From Sphaerulina vaccinii (taxonomy: Eukaryota; Ascomycota; Dothideomycetes; Mycosphaerellales; Mycosphaerellaceae), in assembly GCA_022570795.1 (NCBI GenBank), contig JAKUDP010000011.1:1884094-1948093 (forward strand): DNA of 64,000 nucleotides. Direction: 5' to 3'. Positions 43,790 to 55,229 of the stretch are shown here, piece by piece; the first letter of the stretch is position 1; each line of letters begins with the position of its first letter. The position numbers and the translations under genes were made by a program. The notes under the pieces were generated by a model, which did no database searches, was not told the DNA's origin, and saw only the letters and a list, made by a program, of their open reading frames with translations.

Positions 43790-46700
43790 AGTAAAGCAAG
43801 TTTTCGGTACCTAGTAGTATAAGTAAGCCGATAGTAGAAATTCTATTATATACTAATAAATTAAAATATCGAGTCGACCTAGAGTAGTATATATATATAT
43901 ACTATAATCGAATAGTAATAAAAAAGTATTAGTAGTATATCTACTAGTAGGCTATCTAGACCTATCGAAGACGAGTAGATATAAGTAATCGACCTACTAT
44001 ATAGTAATATATAGAAGAGGCTATATAGTAGGTCTATTACTAGTAGTTTTTTATCTAAGGCCTATATTCGAGTTATTTCGAGGTCTATCTACTAGAAGCT
44101 ACCTCTATAGAGGAGGAGGAGCCTAATAATAGTATCGAGAGTATATAGAATCGAATATAGATATATACTAACTAGTTATTCGACGAGTTATAAGCTAATA
44201 TAACTATCGTAGAAGGAGAGAAAGACGAGGTAAATTTATAGTTATAATAGGTAGAGTAGGCTATATATTTAAATAAATATAACTATAATAAGTTATTATA
44301 TTATATCTATAAGCCTAATACTACTACCGAGTAGGAAGGCAATTAGAAGCCTATCGAAGCTACTATATAGAAGTCGGTAGAATATATTACTATAAAGAGC
44401 TAGTATAGTATTACTAGAAGTAGAATTATATTATATATATAGGTAGTCTATATAGAGAAAGAGTAGGTCTAGTATAAGCTATTATAGCTATATTAGAACA
44501 AGAAGAAGATCGGCTATTATTTCTAGGTATAGTAATAGATAGTTATATTTTTTGCCTATATATAGAAAGAGTACGAGTAGTATAGCCTATAGTATCGGTT
44601 TAACTAGTAATAGTAGTATATATAGAACCGATTTTAGAAAAAGGTAGAAAAGTAGGCCGAATAGAGAAAGATAGTAGAAGTAGAGGAAGGAGACAAAAGT
44701 AGTAAGAATAAGGATAGTAGAAATAAAGATAGTAAAAGTAAAAATAATAGAAAGTAGATAATAGCTATAAATAAAGTATATTTAGATTTTTATATTAAAT
44801 TAATAAATTAGACTATCTACTATAAAAAGTATAATTATATAATAATATATACTATAGCCGTATTAGGTATTAACCTATTTCGAAAAGGATAGTAGAATCC
44901 CGAGTTATATCTACTTATTATATTCGAAGTTATTAAGTTAGCCTATTTTATAGTTATCTAAAAGGCTATATTATTAGAAAAAGTCGAATTCGAAGACGAG
45001 TATAGTTTATATAGTAGTTTATATTAGTTCGATAGTAATAGTAGGTATAAAAGTATATTTTCTAGTACCGATTAGAGTAGCCTATATAGTAAAGGCAGTC
45101 GTAAGTAGAGTAGTTTATAGTAGGTATAGATTATAATAAATAGTTTTATAATATAGTAGATAAATAGCCCTATCGATTAGTTATTAGATTTATAAATATA
45201 TAGGTTAAAAATCTATTATAGTACTACTACCTCCGGGTATATTATATAGAAAGATAAGTATATTTTATAATATAAAAATATTAGTTTTAGTATAGCCTAG
45301 TTCCGGAGTATAATCTACTAGTTATACTAGAAGACCTATCGAGTATTATAAAAAGATATTATATTCGCGCTAGGAGGAAAGAGTATACTCGAGATCCTAT
45401 AGGTATTATTATATAATAACCTATCTAATACTAGTATTAGGTAGAATTTTTTATAAAATATATAGAATTAATAGCTAGTCGAGGGATTATTATAAATATT
45501 CTACTATATCTAGAGCGACCTCTACTAGTAGAGGAGGTTTGTTCGCGCCGGTAGTATATCTAGAATTAGTTATAAGTAGTTTATAAATTAGATATAGTAG
45601 GTCGACTAGTTTCGAATATAGTTATTAGTATTAATATATATTACTAGTAGATAGCCTACTTATAGTCTAGAGGTATTAAGTATATAGTACTATAATATAG
45701 CTATAGGAGGCTACTAGAATATATTTATAAAGAATAGAATAGTAGTATTTATAATATAGTATAGTAAGTAGTTTATAGTAATAGAAAATATTAAAATTAT
45801 CTACTAATATATACTCTATAAAGTCGGCGAGTTAGTAGTATAGTATTTATAGTTAGTATTACTATTCGTCGAGTAGATATAGGCTATAATATTCGAATTA
45901 GAGAAGCTATTAGCCTATATATAGCTATAGGATAGTAGAGGTAAGAAGTAGATAATAAATTATATAAGTAAGATAATAAAGTAGACTATAGAAGAAGGGT
46001 TAGAGTAGGCTATCGGTATCGGTATATACTACGAGATCGCTAGTACTATTAGCTACAAATAGGTATATAGGGCTATATAGTTCTAGCGCAACGAGGCCGA
46101 TATACTAGAGGAGTAGAACGAGGCCTATAGTATAGTATAGGTAGCGAATTTATAGGCGACATATAGCTCTAATATTACTAGTAATATATATATATATAAT
46201 ATTATAAAGTAGTCTAGAACTAATACCGATTTATAAATATAGTTTTATACTATTAGTATCGATTAGTATTAGTTATAGTAGTTCGAGTTCTAGTAGATCT
46301 AGAACAAGGAGTATAATTTAAAATAGAAGTAGTATCTATTTAAAGATAATACCTATAAGGAGTATACTAAGCGGCGGATATAGTTATACTAGATAGACGC
46401 CTATATAGTATTATAGTAGATAATATAGTAGAAGGTATTATTATAAAGCGCCTAGAAAGAGGCTATATAGGTAATTTAGAAGGGAAAGAGCCTTATTATT
46501 ACTATTATATCTACTAGATCTAGTAAAAATATATTATTTATATTACTAGTATAGGTAGAGCCGGGCGAGGTTACTATTATTATTATACTATTTCGTAGAT
46601 TATAAGATAATATAGTATATTAGTATAGATAGTTAGGTATTCTATATATAGTATAGAACAATTTCCGATAGCCTAATAGGGCGTCGATCGTATTAGTAAT

Positions 46701-47600
46701 ACTAGAAAAGATATTAGATAATATATTTTAGATATTTATATAGTAGATCTAGGTAATATAGTAGTTAGATTATATTATTATTAATAAGTACTATTATATT
46801 TTAAATAACTAAGTAGATTTTTATAACTAGTTATAGTAGATAGGAAAGTTAGTCGGCGCCGAGATATAGATAGTATTATTAATAGCTACTATACTCCCCT
46901 AGGATAAGAAAAAGTTATTCTAGTATATATATTAGTAGTAGAAAAAAGTATATATTATTCGGGTATCTATAGTATATAAAAATATCTATTATACTATTAT
47001 CGATAGAGGGCGTAGCTATATATCTAGAGATACTATATTAGAAAAAATTATAATAGTATTTTTAAATCGAGATTACGAGAGTAAGGTATTAATTATATAT
47101 AATAGTAAGCTAGATATAGAGTAGATTATAGTATTTAGAATATTTCTATACGAGTATTACTATACTAGTATACTCTAGGTAGTATAGTAGAAATTATTAT
47201 AAAAGTTTCGAGAAAGCTAATTTTAAGTTATTATAGTAATAGAAGTATTTAGTATAGGTATTAATATCGTAGGTATCTATTTAGTTATTTATATAAATAA
47301 TTTATAGAATATAAAGAATTATAAATAGACGAGTAGGTATAGAAAGTAGAATAGAGAGCCTATATATACTATTATTATATAAAGTAGTATTACTAATATA
47401 AATATATTAGTATAGTAGTATATAGATATATTATAGTTCTAGTATTATTAGAGGATTATTAATTAGTATTTAGATAGAGATAGTTATCGAGTATAATATT
47501 AGAATAATAAAAGTATATATAATTATTACTAGTAGTACTAGATAGATATCGATAAGTAGAGAAATAATATCGAGGAAGAGGAAATATATAATAATACCTA
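43790..47600 (+). pseudogene. RIPped telomere-linked RecQ helicase (TLH)
   Basis: One plus-strand frame can be followed from about 43,828 (PIVEILLYTNKLKYRVDLE) to ~47,530. In the helicase core (46,480-47,530) the pieces match RecQ/TLH landmarks in order: a P-loop-like segment (STRSSKNILFILL, 46,498-46,540); VEPGEVTIIII; the DEAH-box position read as NKYYYILNN (46,771-46,797); motif III LLIATILP (~46,876); GKVLIIYNSKLD (~47,080-47,115); motif V-like VFSIGINIVGIYLVIYINN (47,245-47,301); NIKNYK; and QYLDRDSHRV-like YLDRDSYRV with a zinc-cysteine tail. Stops are TAG/TAA at probable Trp/Gln codons. Telomere-linked RecQ genes are a common feature of fungal chromosome ends. No frameshift is seen in the core, so mutation, not slow decay, killed it. 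Confidence 0.85.
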
Positions 47601-48344
47601 GTATATCGAGTATAAAGATTCCTAGTATATCGAATATATCTAGTTATCTAGCTATCGGTCTAGCTAACGATTTAGCTAATAGGTAGACTAGTAGCTAGAA
47701 TAGTATCTACTATATCGAACCGATTAGTATTCTAGCTAGTAGGTAGATTAGTAGGTAGACTAGTAGCTATTATATTAGGTAGACTAGTAGATAGATTAGT
47801 AGCTACTATATTAGTTAGTATAGTCGATAGTAGTAATAGAGGTCGAGGTATAGAATCGATAGTATACTATTCTATAGAAGCGTCGGATCTAGTAGATATA
47901 GAATAGAGCTATATAGTAGGTATAGGTCGAACAATAGTTAGAGTAATAGAAGGGTATATATATTATATATAAAGTATATAGGAAAGAGTATAATTATAGT
48001 ATAAGCTAGTATAAATAGGTAGATATCGAAAGTATAGAAATAGAATAGAGGTAGTAGTAGGGAAAAGGTAGTATTAAGTATATATAGGGAGTAGTATATT
48101 ATTAATATAGTATACTCTAAAGTATATATTAAAAAAGTAATAAAAAAGGAATATTATAAAGTAGGGTCTAGTACTAGTTTTTTAAAGTTATTATTAGTAT
48201 TATTATTAGAATTAAGTATAGGTTTCTAAAAGTATAGTAGTAGTAGTTATAGTAGATATAGTAGAAGGGAGTCTAGTTAGATAATTAGATAGTAGTATAG
48301 TAGATAGAAGGAGTAGATACTATTAATATATTTCGATATAGTCG

Positions 48345-48995
48345 ATTATTAGTAGTATTTATATAAATAGTATAGCGAGTCGAAGAGTAGTCGAAAGTAG
48401 TAGATAGTAGTATTAATCGTTATAGTATAGTAATATTAAATTAAAAGTAGAGGGAATAGAATTATATTAGTATAAAAAGTAACTATAGAATTACTATTAT
48501 TAGCTATACTAGTAATAGTTTTATAGTAGTAAAAAGTTTTAGAAAGTCTAGAGAGGCTTTATTATATAATTCTAGAGGTTCGAAGAGTATTAGAGTTATT
48601 ATTTAGTCGAGATTATAGTTTCTAAGTAATATTTATAAATATATTAAAAAGAAGAATAGGTTATAAGTATATTATAGTCGAGGTAATATAGCTATAAATC
48701 GAGGGTATTTAGAAGGTTATAGTAATAATAAGATTAATATATTTATAACTATTATTATAAGTTTTATATATTATATTAGTAGGAAGAATAATATAAAAGA
48801 AGGTATAGTTTATAGTATACTAAGTAAGTTAAAAATCTAAGTTCTAGTAAAATAATATTAGAACTATATTATATTTATAATATATTTTCAAAGTCGGATC
48901 TCTAAGCTATATTCGAAGTTTAGAGTTAGTAGAGTTAGGTTTATAGTTATTATAAATAATAGGATTAGAGTTTATCGAAGTTAGGGATATACTAG
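48345..48995. repeat. Duplicated segment R2, left copy
   Basis: 48,345-48,540 (ATTATTAGTAGTATTTATAT...) matches 51,183-51,362, and 48,835-48,995 (AATCTAAGTTCTAGTAAAAT...) matches 51,370-51,520. The left copy has ~300 extra bases between the two blocks. Confidence 0.75.
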
Positions 48996-49517
48996 TACTA
49001 GAAGTAGTAATATAATATCGATATAGTAGGAATATTATTTATTATAAAAGAGTATTATCGACGTATTACTATTAATAAAGAGATAGATAGTATAGTAGAG
49101 ATAAAATCGAGTTATAGAGTAGGTAAGAAGTAGTATAATATATATCAAATAGGGACTATATAGGTAGGCAAGCGTTAGTATATAGTAGTTTAATATAAAG
49201 ATATAGTAATATAGAAATAGTAGTAGGTCGGTTTAGATTTAGATTATAAAAAATTTATAAATAATAAAGACCCTAGTAGTAGTAGCTATTATATTAACTA
49301 GAAAAATTATTTCGATATTAGTATTAGTAGTAGTACTAGAAGTAGTCCTATACTCTATCTAGGGAGTAGTACTAGATCTAGAGTCGGTAGTATAATTAGT
49401 AGTATAATTAATAGTAGTTCTATCGACTATAGTTAGAGTATATCTATTAGTAGTATCGGTATTAGTATAGATAGTAATATCGATAGCCCCCTAGTTAGAG
49501 TTATCGATTATAGCTAG

Positions 49518-49617
49518 AGTATACCTATAAGTAGTATCGACTATATATAAAGTATACCTATAAGTAGTATCGACTATAGCTAGAGTATACCTATAAGTAG
49601 TATCGACTATAGTTAGA
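49518..49617. repeat. 33-bp tandem repeat, three units
   Basis: AGTATACCTATAAGTAGTAT begins at 49,518, 49,551 and 49,584, an exact 33-base period. More diverged units flank it (49,400-49,515). Period 33 keeps any frame open and would encode an 11-residue protein repeat. Confidence 0.8.
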
Positions 49618-50337
49618 GTAGACCTAGTTATAATATTAATATTAGTATAAGTAGTAATATTATAAGTAGTAATATAGTAGGTAGTTCTATTATTTATATT
49701 ACTAGATATATAAGTAATATAGGTCTAGTATTATTATAGTTCTAGCGCGAATAGAAGGCGAGATAGAATAATACTATTATAATATAATAAGTTATATTAG
49801 AGTAGTAGAAGTAGTATATATATTACTATAAAGTAGTATATAGATTATTTAAATAATTTAAGAAGTAGTAATAGTATTATAGTATATATCGGGTCTAGAG
49901 TCGTCGAGAAGTAGCTAGTAACTATTATTAGAGGATATATTTCTAAACTAGTATAAGTAATATTAAAAGTATTAAAGATATAATAAAGTAGTTATATAGT
50001 ATCGATATTAAATAGTTTAGTAGGTATTTTATATATAATATACTTTAAGCTATATATCGATAGTAGGAGGAGTAGTCCTATAATAGACGACTTATATATT
50101 AATAGTATTATAGTATATAATACTAGTTTTCTTAAATATTATATAATTTAATTACTATATTAGTTTAGGCAAATAAGAAGAAATTTAGTATATAGGTAGA
50201 TAAATAGATATAGAAAAATAGTACTATCGACTAGTAATAGGTTAGCGATCGAGAGTAGATATAGTAGTAGTTTAGTAAAAGTCGGTAGTATAGTAGATTA
50301 GAAATATCGAATATAATATAGTTATTTATAAAGTTTA

Positions 50338-50690
50338 TAGAGTTCGAGGTAGATATAAGTAGTTTATAGATACCTAGTAGACCTAGTTCTAGATAGAGTA
50401 GAAAGTAGAATTAGGCTAGGCCTAGGCCTAGTTCGAGTATACTAGTACTATTATTATTCCTATAGAGTAATATAAATAGTTCTATCGAGGTCTCTAGTTT
50501 AGAGTATACTAGTATATCGATAGTCTATTTGTAGTATAGTCGAGTATTATTATTCGAGTTCTCTATATTAGTTAGTAGATATAGTTCGGCTATAGAGTAC
50601 TAGGTTATATCTAGTTATATAAATAGTATATTAGTTCGGTAATAGTATTCTATCTCTAGATCTAGTTAGAAGCTCTATAGTATAGTAGCT
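50338..50690. repeat. Duplicated segment R3, left copy
   Basis: It is recognisable by GGCTAGGCCTAGGCCTAGTT (within ~50,410-50,435), which recurs at ~52,032-52,055, and by flanking blocks up to the GTATTCTATCTCTAGATCT sequence. Confidence 0.7.
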
Positions 50691-51182
50691 ATCTAGAAGT
50701 AGTTAGAGTATTAGAAGTAGTATTATATTATATATTTTATAAAAAGAAGTAATAGCTAGTATAGTATTAATTAATATATATATCTAGAGATAGGGGATAT
50801 AATTATATAAGCTAGGTAATAGACTAAAAATATAAAGAAGATACCTATCTAAAGTAATATCGAGTTATATTATTATTATAGTATTTCTATATAGATATAT
50901 TAGTAATAGAAATATTTTAAAGATATAGTAGTAGTATTTATTATTAGTATTTAGTATATATATCCCTAGGTATAGAGTAAGTAGTAGAGTATAGTATAGA
51001 GATAATATTAGATTTATAGTAATAGTATAGGCTAGATTATAAATTAGTTAGAGTATAATAATAGATAGAGATATAAATAGTTAGTAGAGATATTTATATA
51101 AATAGTTTAGTATATCGATAAGTAGGCTATTATAAGTTTATAGTTGTTTTAAAATAGTAATATATATTATAGTAGATCGATT

Positions 51183-51520
51183 ATTAGTAGTATTTATATA
51201 AATAGTATAGTAAGTCGAAGAGTAGTTAGAAGTAGTAGGTAGTAGTATTAATTATTATAGTATAGTAATATTAAATTAAGATATAAAGAAATAAAATTAT
51301 ATTAAAGTAAAAAGTAACTATAGAATTACTATTATTAGCTATACTAGTAAAAGTTTTATATAAGTTCTAAATCTAAGTTCTAGTAAAATAATATTCGAAG
51401 TATATTATATTTATAAAGTATTTTCGAAGTCGGATTCCTAAGCTATATTCGAAGTTTAGAGTTAGTAGAGTTAGATTTATAGTTATTATAAATAATAGAG
51501 TTAGAGTTTATCGAAGTTAG
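51183..51520. repeat. Duplicated segment R2, right copy
   Basis: Compact copy of the 48,345-48,995 blocks, lacking the ~300 intervening bases. Confidence 0.75.
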
Positions 51521-51957
51521 AAATAGGGTTCGATATATCGAATAGCTACTATATATATTATATCTAATCGAGATATTTTAGTAGGTATATATAGTAGTAC
51601 TATATCTATTAGATAGTAGAGTTAGAGTTTATAAAAGTTCGAGTTTGCTAGGTCGAGAAAGAGGTCTAAAAGAGGGTCGAGGTTAAGTATAGTAATAATA
51701 GAAGAAAGTAGTAGTTCGAAATAGATACTAGTATAATAGTATTAAGTATAGTAAAAGTAATTATTAAATATATAAATTATAATATAAGTAGGTTTATAAA
51801 TAATAGTATCTATACTAGGGTAGATAATATAGTATCGAGGCTTAGAGTATAGTATATAGAAAGTACTAATAATAGAAAAATTAGTATATTATATATATTA
51901 TAGTTAGAATATACTTATATAGATAGTAGAGTTATAATAGAAGAAAGTTTTTTTAAA

Positions 51958-52243
51958 GTATTCGAGGTAGATATATATAGTTTATAAATAGCTAGTAGAC
52001 CTAGTTCTAGACCAAATAGAAAGTAGAATAAAGCTAGGCCTAGGCCTAGTTCGAGTATACTAGTACTATTATTATTTCTATAAAATAATATAAGTAGCTC
52101 TATCGAGGTTTCTAGTTTAGCCTAAATTAGTATATTAATAGTCTATTTATAATATAGTCGAGTATTATTATTTAAGTTCCCTATATTAGTTAATAAATAT
52201 AGTTTAGTAATAGTATTCTATTTCTAAATCTAGTTAGAAGCCT
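51958..52243. repeat. Duplicated segment R3, right copy, abutting module copy 2
   Basis: It matches 50,338-50,690 with an internal gap (about 52,205) and ends exactly where module copy 2 begins. That suggests the module was joined here by recombination. Confidence 0.7.
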
Positions 52244-52511
52244 ATTTAAAATATATTTTATAACCTAACCTATAGTTATAATAGAGCGTCTATATAGAAT
52301 ATATTATAACTATATATATCTAGTCCTAGAAGATATAGTTATATTAGTAGAGTCGTAATAGAGTAAAAGTATCCTAAACTACTCCAAACTTAAGTAGATA
52401 AGAGTTCCGAGAAATATAAATATATTTTATATATATTATATTTATAGAAAGTATTATAGTTATATATTAAACATTACTAAAAATTATCGAGTTAGTTTAG
52501 AGTTCGTATAT

Positions 52512-52737
52512 TAGGCTATATAAACAAGTAAGTAGTAGTCTACTAAAACTATAATAAAACTTCGAACTACTTTTATAGACTACTAAACAACTCTATAGAC
52601 CTAGAAGTAGAACTATATTCTCTCTAAAATATAAGAAATCTATATATATTAATTACAAGTTATATATTTATTATTAGGAGGTTTAAAAATAAAGTAATAT
52701 ATTTTATAAACTACTATATACTTATTTATATAGCCTA
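52512..52737. mobile_element. MITE-like element, 226 bp, 28-bp terminal inverted repeats
   Basis: The sequence is absent from the matching place in module copy 1. It starts TAGGCTATATAAACAAG (52,512) and ends CTTATTTATATAGCCTA (52,737). The terminal 28 bases are inverted complements with 25 matches. GTATA flanks it closely on both sides (GTATAT left, GTATAC right), a possible 5-bp target duplication. No coding capacity. It retains several CA dinucleotides (AAACAAG, AAACAACTC, TTACAAG), unlike its surroundings, so it probably inserted late in the RIP history. Confidence 0.78.
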
Positions 52738-53974
52738 GTATACGACCGGTAGTATAGGGGTACGAGAATACGAACCTATATATAAGGATACTATAAAAAG
52801 TATATATATAGAATTATATATAGTAGACCTATTTATATTATAATATATACCCTATCTAAAAGTTACTTTAGGTAGTCGAGAAAGATAGTTTATATAAATA
52901 TATTTAGTATAGAGTAGAACTACAAAGTATATTATAGTCGAGTAGAAGAAGCTATTAAAAATTATCGAGTAGATATAGAGTTTAGTAGAGTTAGAGTAGG
53001 GAGTTATCGAAGACCTCGATACTAAAAACTCGCTTCGGTTATAGAGATAGTAAAATATATTTATAAATAACTAAATATATTTATAAAATAGAAGAAGTTG
53101 CTTAGACGAGTTATCTATTTCGAGGTTAATAACTAATTTTAAATTTTTACTATACTAGTACCTAAGGGAAGTAATAGCTCTCTAACTTATCTAACCGAGC
53201 TACTATAAGTCCTTTCGATTTTATAAGAAACTAAGCTACCTAGACTAGTAGCCTAAAATAGAAGCTTAGAGAGACTATATCTACCTCTAGATTCCGAGTT
53301 TAACTAAAATCTAGTATTATACGAGACCTACTTAAAGTAAAGGTATAGTCTAAATAGAGAAGTAGGTCTATTAGGCTTATATTATAAATATCGGGTTAGT
53401 CCTTCTAATATACTTATAGTAGCCTAGTATCTTTATTATTTTTCTCGACTAGAGTAGTATAAGTATATATTTAATTTAAGCTATCTAGTTTGTTTATAGT
53501 TATAGTCTACCTATATATAGGTTCTAGTTCTTCTACTAGTAAGATAGATTCGATTAGTAGTAAAAAGGTAGGTTAGCTATTAAAAGTATACTTATCGATA
53601 GTATCGAGCTTATCTACTATATACTATAAGCTATAAATCTACGCCTAGATCTCTACTACGAGAGAATAGTAGGTATTATAGTACTACTTATCGATATCGA
53701 ACTAGTATAGATCGGCTACTAGTTTTGCTATAATAAGCTATAGAGTAGAACTATTATATTTATATAGAGGCTCCTTCTATAATATAAATAGATTTTTACT
53801 ACCTTTGTTTTATACTTATAATTCTATCTAGTTATTCTCGTTACTTTCTCGGGCTATCTACTCTATTACCTTTACCTATTTTTTATAAAAAAAAGTTATA
53901 CTACTTTACTATTACTTCTTTCTCTTAGTATATAAAGTAATAGGTACTAGTATAATAGGCTATAATAGCTAGAG

Positions 53975-54770
53975 TTAGAGCTAGTTCTTTTTAAGACTTA
54001 GAAGATATACTTCGGCAACTCTTCTACTATACTCTTCTAATCTTTTACTTATAATAAGTAATTAGATATTACTAGAAATAATATATATTACTATAGAAAG
54101 CTACCTATACTTTGTACTCTTATAGTAGAGACCTATATTAGTATATATAGCTACCGACTTCTACTATATAGTAATAGTATCTTCGAGACTAACCTTTGCT
54201 TTAGAGTTTGCTATTATTAAAATAAGTAGCTACTAGAATAATTAGAATAGGTTCTCGAGTAGAAGATAGATAGCCTCTAGAATTCTCTCAAACTAGTCGG
54301 CGCCCTAGTTCTACTAGATAATATATAGATAGCTATTCCGGGTAGCCAAGGCTAAGGTACCTATTATAATATTAATCTATATAAAAGTATACTATTCTAG
54401 ATTACTTAGAAAAGCCTTTTTACTATATATATTCGAGTTTAGGTAGATTACCTAGAGTTAGTAGGCGTATATATAGCGCTATATAAATATCGATAGTACT
54501 ATAATATTCTCGGTTTTATTTATAAAAAAGTCGAAAATATCTTTTAGAGTATCTATTTATATTTTATCTAGCTCTAGGTTCCTAAAATAGGCTAGAATAT
54601 TCTCGTCTAGTTAGTTAGGCCGAAGTACCCTCGCTAGTACTACCTCTACTTTATATATAGAAATTAGGTCTAGTTATATATCGAGATTACTATTTGTAGC
54701 TTTAGTAATATACTCGACTTATATAGAAGCTTTATTAAGTTATACTTTATATAGTTTAATATTTTTATTA
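53975..54770 (-). pseudogene. Unrecognised protein remnant, divergent from the helicase (copy 2)
   Basis: Second copy of the remnant at 40,360-41,150, with the same order of readable pieces around the GAATATTCTCGTCTAG landmark (~54,596). It is slightly less mutated, so it is the better template for identifying the family by profile search. Confidence 0.55.
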
Positions 54771-55229
54771 TTTATAGTACTACTAGTAGAACTCGATAGT
54801 ATTATCTTCTAGTATATATATATAAGTATTATATATATTAAATTATTATAGAATTAGAGTATATAATAGAGGAGAGAGGTATCTATTTAGAGTTTAATAA
54901 CTATATTTAGAATATATTAGAGAACTCTCTTCTATACTAATAGAGTTAGGTCTACTTCTATTAACCTACTTCTATTTAGTAAAAAGTTATTTAGACCGTA
55001 CTAAACTAAAGTATATAGTAGAGCTAGGTTATATAAATATATTTTATATAAATAGTTAGATAGTTTTAAAGTTCGTATATTAATTAGAGTTAGAATATAG
55101 ATATAGAAAAGCCTAGTATAATCGAAGCCTATATAGGAAGATACTATAAAGAATATATTAAAGTCGAGATAATAGATTATAAATATATAGATATTAGTAT
55201 ATATATTCGAAGTTATAATAGCTATTAAA

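Larger units (their letters stand above)
38911..44240. repeat. Subtelomeric module, copy 1
   Basis: Direct repeat of 52,244-57,952. It starts at CTATTTAAAATATACTTTATAA (38,911) and can be followed base by base, with mainly C/T and G/A differences, to the TLH N-terminal region near 44,240. Content: a leading ~400 bp block also present at 36,369, the unknown minus-strand protein remnant, the tandem array, and the first ~140 codons of TLH. Copy 1 lacks the MITE-like insertion of copy 2. Confidence 0.88.
47600..52243. other. RIPped subtelomeric sequence downstream of TLH, with internal duplications
   Basis: There is a Gln/Ser-type degenerate tail region after the helicase (47,560-47,830, with repeated GGTAGACTAGTAGCTA). 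Beyond that are decayed sequences with no frame I can name. Two duplicated pairs and a 33-bp tandem repeat inside are listed separately. Confidence 0.6.
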
